From assembly GCA_958428235.1 (NCBI GenBank), contig CAUAFG010000014.1, forward strand, positions 1 through 64,000: DNA of 64,000 nucleotides. Reading direction: 5' to 3'. Origin of the DNA: Faeciplasma sp900553675 (GTDB taxonomy: Bacteria > Bacillota > Clostridia > Oscillospirales > Ruminococcaceae). This document shows positions 59,683 to 64,000 of the stretch, in pieces. A program made the position numbers and the translations under genes. The notes beneath the pieces were generated by a model. That model did no database searches, was not told the DNA's origin, and saw only the letters and a list, made by a program, of their open reading frames with translations. The first letter of the stretch is position 1, and every line of letters begins with the position of its first letter.

Positions 59683-59725
59683 AAGACGTTCCCGAAAGCG
59701 TACAATCGCCGCGGGAACGTCTTAT
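59683..59725. terminator. Bidirectional terminator between ppk1 and the kinase gene
   Basis: AAGACGTTCCCG pairs with CGGGAACGTCTT around a 17-nt loop. Upstream A-rich and downstream T-rich flanks serve both converging genes. Confidence 0.92.
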
Positions 59726-59726
59726 A

Positions 59727-60305
59727 TTATTTATTTATGAAAACCTTATCGCACCTTTCCTCGATATTATATTCCTTAAAATACCGTTCCTCCATCGGAA
59801 TCCATCGGTCAATAAACGTCTTAACCATATCGCCGTTTCTTTTGCGGATGCGCGATATCTGCTCTTCGGACGACACCGTAAAGAAAATCCGCCTGTCATA
59901 GTAGTCCCACAGCACGGGATGACAGCAGTATGCGCCCTCGACTATAATTATCTTTTCGGGATGTATAATCTGCGGTTCAAGGATTTTCATGGACTTGCAG
60001 TCGAACGGACGGTAATTGACAGTCTCGCCGCTTACTGCGGGCAGAAGAACTTCGTTCAAAAATCGCTCGCGGTCGAAATTACCGCCGGGGGCTGCATATC
60101 TTTCGGGAGTTCTCTGTTCAGGTCGCAAAAAGAAATCGTCCGCATGGAATACGGTGCAGGGGAGGGATTTGGATATTTCCTGCGCGGCAGTGGTCTTTCC
60201 CGAAGCGCACCTGCCGTCTATCGCAAAAACGGCTCTGCCTTTTTCGTCGATAACAGCCCTCGCCGCAGACGCTATGTATTCAATCAAATCTTCATATCCA
60301 CGCAC
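59727..60305 (-). CDS. Uridine-kinase-like P-loop phosphotransferase
   Basis: This 192-residue kinase has Walker A DGRCASGKTT near residues 25-35, an HADDFFLRP segment with the phosphoryl-acceptor-side Asp, IIVEGAYC as Walker-B-like strand, and a lid region with RIRKRNGD. It resembles the uridine kinase/(d)CK-type group more than a named enzyme; the substrate is not clear. It has a perfect promoter on the minus strand and converges with ppk1. Confidence 0.82.
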   Translation of the reverse strand: MRGYEDLIEYIASAARAVIDEKGRAVFAIDGRCASGKTTAAQEISKSLPCTVFHADDFFLRPEQRTPERYAAPGGNFDRERFLNEVLLPAVSGETVNYRPFDCKSMKILEPQIIHPEKIIIVEGAYCCHPVLWDYYDRRIFFTVSSEEQISRIRKRNGDMVKTFIDRWIPMEERYFKEYNIEERCDKVFINK

Positions 60306-60336
60306 GCAGACACACCCTTTCCGTAATGTTTATATA

Positions 60337-60365
60337 AGTATATTCTAATCGAGGGATTGTGTCAA
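60337..60365 (-). promoter_or_regulatory. Promoter of the P-loop kinase gene
   Basis: On the minus strand TTGACA (60360-60365) and TATACT (60337-60342) are 17 bp apart. Confidence 0.75.
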
Positions 60366-60386
60366 GATGAAATTCTTATGAAAATA

Positions 60387-60415
60387 TTGAAACGTGGGCG
60401 CGGCTGTGGTATAAT
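60387..60415 (+). promoter_or_regulatory. fumC promoter
   Basis: TTGAAA (60387-60392) and TATAAT (60410-60415) are 17 bp apart, back to back with the kinase promoter. An AAGGGG site precedes the fumC ATG. Confidence 0.78.
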
Positions 60416-60463
60416 ACTTTTTATTAAGAAGTGAACCAATCTTTTTTAAGGGGATATTGACAT

Positions 60464-61834
60464 ATGGACTACCGCAAAGAACACGATTCCATGGGCGAGG
60501 TGCTTGTCCCAGCGGATAAGCTCTGGGGCGCGCAAACTCAGCGCAGCTATGAAAATTTCAAAATCGGTATCGAAAAAATGCCGGCTGAAATAATCCGCGC
60601 GTTCGGGATATTAAAGCTTGCCGCCGCGCGCGTAAACAGAAAGCTTCAGCCACAAAGGATGACTCCTGAAAAGTTTACTGCAATCGAAAAAGCCGCACAC
60701 GAGGTAATAGACGGCTCTCTTGCCGATAATTTCCCGCTTGTCGTCTGGCAGACCGGAAGCGGCACGCAGAGCAATATGAACGTCAACGAGGTAATAGCTA
60801 ACCGCGGCAACGAGCTGCTGGGCAAAAAGCTTTTGCACCCTAACGACGATGTGAATATGTCTCAGTCCTCAAACGACACCTTTCCGACGGCTATGCACAT
60901 AGCGGCAGTCATGGAAACCGAAAACTCGCTTTTACCGGCTCTGAGCTGGCTCTCGCAGACTTTAAGCCGCCTCGAAAACGAAAACATGGACATAGTAAAA
61001 AGCGGAAGAACCCACCTTGAGGACGCCACCCCTATAACCTTCGGTCAGGAAATAAGCGGCTGGCGGGCTTCTATTGATAGGGATATCGAGATGATAAAGG
61101 CATCGCTGAATCCTTTGCGTCAGCTCGCGCTGGGAGCTACCGCCGTGGGAACGGGCTTGAACGCTCCAAAGGGCTTTGATACCGCTGTCGCGGAGGAGAT
61201 ATCTAAAATATCAGGCACAAGGTTTGAAACCGCACAGAACAAATTCCACGCTCTTACCTCAAAGGACGAGCTTGTCTTCGCCCACGGTGCGTTAAAGGCT
61301 CTTGCCTGCGACCTTATGAAGATAGCAAACGATATCCGCTGGCTTGCAAGCGGTCCAAGGTGCGGACTTGGAGAAATAACAATCCCCGAAAACGAACCCG
61401 GCTCTTCGATAATGCCCGGAAAGGTCAACCCGACCCAGTGCGAGGCTGTAACCATGGTTGCGGTTCAGGTAATAGGAAACGATACAGCGGTTGCGATGGC
61501 GGCTTCTCAGGGCAATTTCGAGCTGAACGTTTTTATGCCGGTATGCATTTATAACTATTTGCAGTCGGTAAGGCTTCTTGCGGATGTCTGCACGTCGTTT
61601 GAGAAAAACTGCGTTCGCGGAATCAAGCCCAATCGCGATAAGATGTCGGAGAATCTCAATCGCTCGCTGATGCTTGTAACCGCTTTAACTCCGTATATCG
61701 GCTATGAAAACGCCGCCAAGGTGGTTCATAAGGCACATCTTGAAGATATCACCCTTAAAGAAGCCTGCGTGGAATTGGGCTATCTCGACGCCGAAAAATT
61801 CGATGAGTATTTCCATCCTGAAAAAATGGTTTGA
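60464..61834 (+). CDS. fumC: Fumarate hydratase class II
   Basis: This 456-residue enzyme interconverts fumarate and malate without an iron-sulfur cluster. It has the class II fumarase length, TGSGTQSNMNVNEV, the SSNDTFPTAMH segment with its His, and the signature GSSIMPGKVNPTQCE with catalytic Ser315. Together with the malic enzyme two genes downstream it links pyruvate, malate and fumarate. A strong promoter precedes it. Confidence 0.97.
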   Translation: MDYRKEHDSMGEVLVPADKLWGAQTQRSYENFKIGIEKMPAEIIRAFGILKLAAARVNRKLQPQRMTPEKFTAIEKAAHEVIDGSLADNFPLVVWQTGSGTQSNMNVNEVIANRGNELLGKKLLHPNDDVNMSQSSNDTFPTAMHIAAVMETENSLLPALSWLSQTLSRLENENMDIVKSGRTHLEDATPITFGQEISGWRASIDRDIEMIKASLNPLRQLALGATAVGTGLNAPKGFDTAVAEEISKISGTRFETAQNKFHALTSKDELVFAHGALKALACDLMKIANDIRWLASGPRCGLGEITIPENEPGSSIMPGKVNPTQCEAVTMVAVQVIGNDTAVAMAASQGNFELNVFMPVCIYNYLQSVRLLADVCTSFEKNCVRGIKPNRDKMSENLNRSLMLVTALTPYIGYENAAKVVHKAHLEDITLKEACVELGYLDAEKFDEYFHPEKMV

Positions 61835-61868
61835 TATTTCATGAAAACAACTGATTTTTGGAGGACAT

Positions 61869-62534
61869 ATGCCGGAATCTATTGAAAGTGAATACTTTAC
61901 CGTTGTTTACGATGAAAAGGATAATAATGTTATAGACAGTATTTTAGCGGTAATAGATACTACTTATGAAAACATTACTGACATATTTAACCTGAAAAAA
62001 TGCAGCTCGCGTTTCACCATATACATCTGCCCTGATGTTAAGGCTTTCAAAGAGCTGACCGGCAAATCTGATGACGAATATCAGGACTGGATGGTGGGAA
62101 ATGCAGACTATGTAAACAGACGGTTGTGTATATTGTCTCCGAATGTTGTGCACGACAGAACGTTTGAGGACATGATCAAGGTCTGCAAACACGAAGTTAT
62201 TCATATAGCTTTTGACCAGCTGAGAGATCCGGACAAAACGGATATTTTCATCGGCGAGGGTATAGCTGTTGCGCTTGCTGAACAGATTGATGTCAGCAGT
62301 ATTGAGCCCGATAACTATCCTATGGCTGATAAATTATCCGATGAAGAATATTTTTATGAGAATAACGGTTATCTTTATTCGGGAGTTTATGTTCTATACA
62401 TAATAAAGAAATATGGTGCAGAGGTATACAAGCGCATTTATGCCGGCGATGAGCCTTTGGAAAAATATCTGTATGAAGGCTTTGAAAAGGACGCTATTCA
62501 AAGTTTATTGATTGAATCTAATATAAACAAATAA
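61869..62534 (+). CDS. Putative zinc metalloprotease (peptidase MA-like)
   Basis: This 221-residue protein contains a gluzincin-type zinc site: CKHEVIHIAFD (HEVIH) near residues 110-115 and the third ligand Glu in IFIGEGIAVALAEQ. The layout is like peptidase-MA-like/DUF2268-type proteins. No signal peptide is evident, so it may be cytoplasmic or non-classically released. The gene lies between fumC and the malic enzyme gene, with a TTGGAGGA site, and may be co-transcribed with them, but a metabolic role is not obvious. Target unknown. Confidence 0.72.
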   Translation: MPESIESEYFTVVYDEKDNNVIDSILAVIDTTYENITDIFNLKKCSSRFTIYICPDVKAFKELTGKSDDEYQDWMVGNADYVNRRLCILSPNVVHDRTFEDMIKVCKHEVIHIAFDQLRDPDKTDIFIGEGIAVALAEQIDVSSIEPDNYPMADKLSDEEYFYENNGYLYSGVYVLYIIKKYGAEVYKRIYAGDEPLEKYLYEGFEKDAIQSLLIESNINK

Positions 62535-62549
62535 TAAGGACGATGAATT

Positions 62550-63722
62550 ATGACAATAAGAGAAGAATCACTAAAAAAGCACTATGAATGGCAGGGAAAG
62601 ATTGAGGTAGTCTCGCGCGTGAGTGTTGAAAACCGCGAGGATCTTTCGCTTTGCTACACCCCCGGAGTAGCCGAGCCCTGCCTTGCCATTAAGGAGGATA
62701 TCAACCGCTCGTATGATCTTACCCGGCGTTCAAACCTTGTTGCGGTCATAACCGACGGCACTGCCGTTCTGGGTCTTGGAGATATCGGTCCCGAAGCCGG
62801 TATGCCGGTTATGGAGGGCAAATGCGCGCTGTTCAAGGAATTTGCCGACGTCGATGCCTTCCCGATATGTATAAAGTCCAAGGACGTTGACGAGCTTGTG
62901 CGCACAATCTACCTTATTTCCGGCTCGTTCGGCGGAATAAATCTCGAGGATATCGCCGCACCAAGGTGCTTTGAGGTGGAAAAAAGATTAAAGGAAATCT
63001 GTGATATACCCGTATTTCACGACGACCAGCACGGCACTGCCATAGTTGTTGCCGCAGCGCTTATAAACGCTCTTAAGGTTGTCGGCAAGAAGATAGACGA
63101 GGTAAAAGTGGTAATAAACGGCTCCGGCTCGGCTGGAATCGCTATAGGCAGACATCTTTTGAATCTTGGTGTAAAGCATCTTACCATGGTTGACCGCTTT
63201 GGCATTCTTTCACGCGATGACGAATCTCTCAACGAAGCTCATAAGGCAATTGCACAGCTTACCAATCAGGAATGCAAGCGCGGAACTCTTGCCGAAGCTA
63301 TGGCTGGGGCGGACGTATTTATTGGTGTAAGCGCGCCTGGAATCGTCTCAAAGGAGATGGTAGCCTCCATGAACTCCGGTGCTATAGTCTTCCCGATGGC
63401 AAATCCCACCCCCGAAATAATGCCGGAGCTTGCAAAGGAAGCGGGTGCAAGGGTAGTGGGAACCGGTCGCTCGGATTATCCTAACCAGATAAACAACGTT
63501 TTAGCATTCCCTGGAATATTCCGCGGTGCGCTCGACTGCCGTGCCTCCTGCATCAACGAAGAGATGAAGGTTGCAACCTCATATGCGCTTGCTTCGCTCA
63601 TACCTGATAGCGAGCTTTCAGAGGAGAACATAATCCCTCCAGCATTGGATAAAAGAGTTGCAAGAACCGTGGCTGAGGCGGTAATCGAAGCCGCAAAGAA
63701 AACAGGAGTGGCAAGAAAATAG
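62550..63722 (+). CDS. NAD(P)-dependent malic enzyme
   Basis: This 390-residue enzyme decarboxylates malate to pyruvate. Signatures: SLCYTPGVAEPCLAI near residue 33, the Asp/Lys-bearing AVITDGTAVLGLGD and NLEDIAAPRCFEVE, IPVFHDDQHGTAIV, and the Rossmann loop INGSGSAGIAIGR. It is the short form without the phosphotransacetylase-like tail. Cofactor choice (NAD or NADP) cannot be told. The next gene begins 1 bp after its stop. Confidence 0.95.
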   Translation: MTIREESLKKHYEWQGKIEVVSRVSVENREDLSLCYTPGVAEPCLAIKEDINRSYDLTRRSNLVAVITDGTAVLGLGDIGPEAGMPVMEGKCALFKEFADVDAFPICIKSKDVDELVRTIYLISGSFGGINLEDIAAPRCFEVEKRLKEICDIPVFHDDQHGTAIVVAAALINALKVVGKKIDEVKVVINGSGSAGIAIGRHLLNLGVKHLTMVDRFGILSRDDESLNEAHKAIAQLTNQECKRGTLAEAMAGADVFIGVSAPGIVSKEMVASMNSGAIVFPMANPTPEIMPELAKEAGARVVGTGRSDYPNQINNVLAFPGIFRGALDCRASCINEEMKVATSYALASLIPDSELSEENIIPPALDKRVARTVAEAVIEAAKKTGVARK

Positions 63723-63723
63723 T

Positions 63724-64000
63724 ATGGCGCAGATGACAAAGGATTCAAACATAAGAACCGAGCTTTTTGAATCAACTCCAATACCAAAGGCGGTCATGAA
63801 CCTTGCAGTGCCGTCGGTTTTAAGCTCGTTGGTAATGGTAATATATAACCTTGCAGATACATATTATGTCGGAATGCTAAACGACCCTATCCAGAATGCC
63901 GCCGTAACCCTTGCCGCGCCGGTTTTGCTTGCGTTTAATGCCGTAAACAACCTTTTCGGCGTGGGAAGCTCCAGCATGATGAGCAGGGCACTGGGCAGAA
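63724..64000 (+). CDS. MATE-family transporter, truncated by the window end
   Basis: Only the first 92 residues are in the window. After MAQMTKDSNIRTELFES comes a MATE-type N-terminus, with AVPSVLSSLVMVIYNLADTY and NNLFGVGSSSMMSRALG, the latter matching the loop after the second helix. It starts 1 bp after the malic enzyme stop and has no clear ribosome site of its own, which suggests translation coupled to the gene before. An ATG at 63733 is an alternative start. Confidence 0.88.
   Translation, partial: MAQMTKDSNIRTELFESTPIPKAVMNLAVPSVLSSLVMVIYNLADTYYVGMLNDPIQNAAVTLAAPVLLAFNAVNNLFGVGSSSMMSRALGR

Overview
The window looks like one contig from an anaerobic, Gram-positive gut-type bacterium of the class Clostridia (Oscillospiraceae/Ruminococcaceae-like). 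That placement is an inference. It rests on strong AGGAGG-type ribosome sites, perfect TTGACA-17-TATAAT-type promoters, lipoprotein signal peptides, a BlaI/BlaR1 pair, a ZTP riboswitch over one-carbon genes, a YhbD-bactofilin pair, and several glycoside hydrolases typical of fibre degraders. No rRNA, tRNA, phage, insertion sequence or CRISPR array was seen.

Layout. 1-3.9 kb: a BlaI repressor and BlaR1-type membrane protease with three operator dyads, and a divergent lipoprotein. 3.9-8.1 kb: GH2 beta-galactosidase and a secreted GH5 glucanase. 8.2-10.7 kb: three coupled genes (C_GCAxxG_C_C protein, a nuclease-fold-like protein, a PlsC-type acyltransferase). 10.7-12 kb: a YhbD-like regulator with paired operators and a bactofilin. 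12-18.6 kb: an alpha/beta hydrolase and a four-gene surface O-acylation cassette (MBOAT, two SGNH-LRR proteins, a small membrane protein). 18.7-21.7 kb: DUF362, MATE and GNAT. 21.7-24.7 kb: GNAT, GH29 fucosidase and a nitrilase-family hydrolase; the last two share a related promoter. 24.9-30 kb: TetR with an ABC exporter, then two lipoproteins, the second frameshifted.

30-33.9 kb: formate transporter, glyA and fhs as one operon behind a ZTP riboswitch with its own terminator. 34-36.7 kb: a frameshifted 2-hydroxyacyl-CoA dehydratase-like gene, a 59-residue protein, and an ECF sigma/anti-sigma pair. 36.7-37.1 kb: an intergenic region with three copies of a 42-44 bp palindromic repeat. 37-44.5 kb: pyruvate kinase, M42 peptidase, and a membrane-lipid operon (CrtO-like acyltransferase, PAP2, DUF308, PlsY, MGDG-synthase-like glycosyltransferase, AI-2E-type transporter). 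44.6-46.4 kb: a two-component system. 46.5-49.7 kb: copper module csoR-copA-copZ with a CsoR operator. 49.9-51.9 kb: secreted GH127. 52-55.2 kb: a second two-component system, then a 90 bp hairpin. 55.4-59.7 kb: phosphofructokinase, Ppx/GppA and polyphosphate kinase. 59.7-64 kb: a P-loop kinase, fumarase, a putative metalloprotease, malic enzyme and a truncated MATE gene at the window edge.

Together the genes describe a saccharolytic anaerobe: glycan hydrolysis feeds glycolysis (pfkA, pyk), with malate/fumarate interconversion, formate-dependent one-carbon metabolism gated by ZTP, and investment in envelope modification. The most interesting parts are the SGNH-LRR/MBOAT cassette, the GTACGAT palindromic repeats, and the paired operators in front of the YhbD-bactofilin unit.
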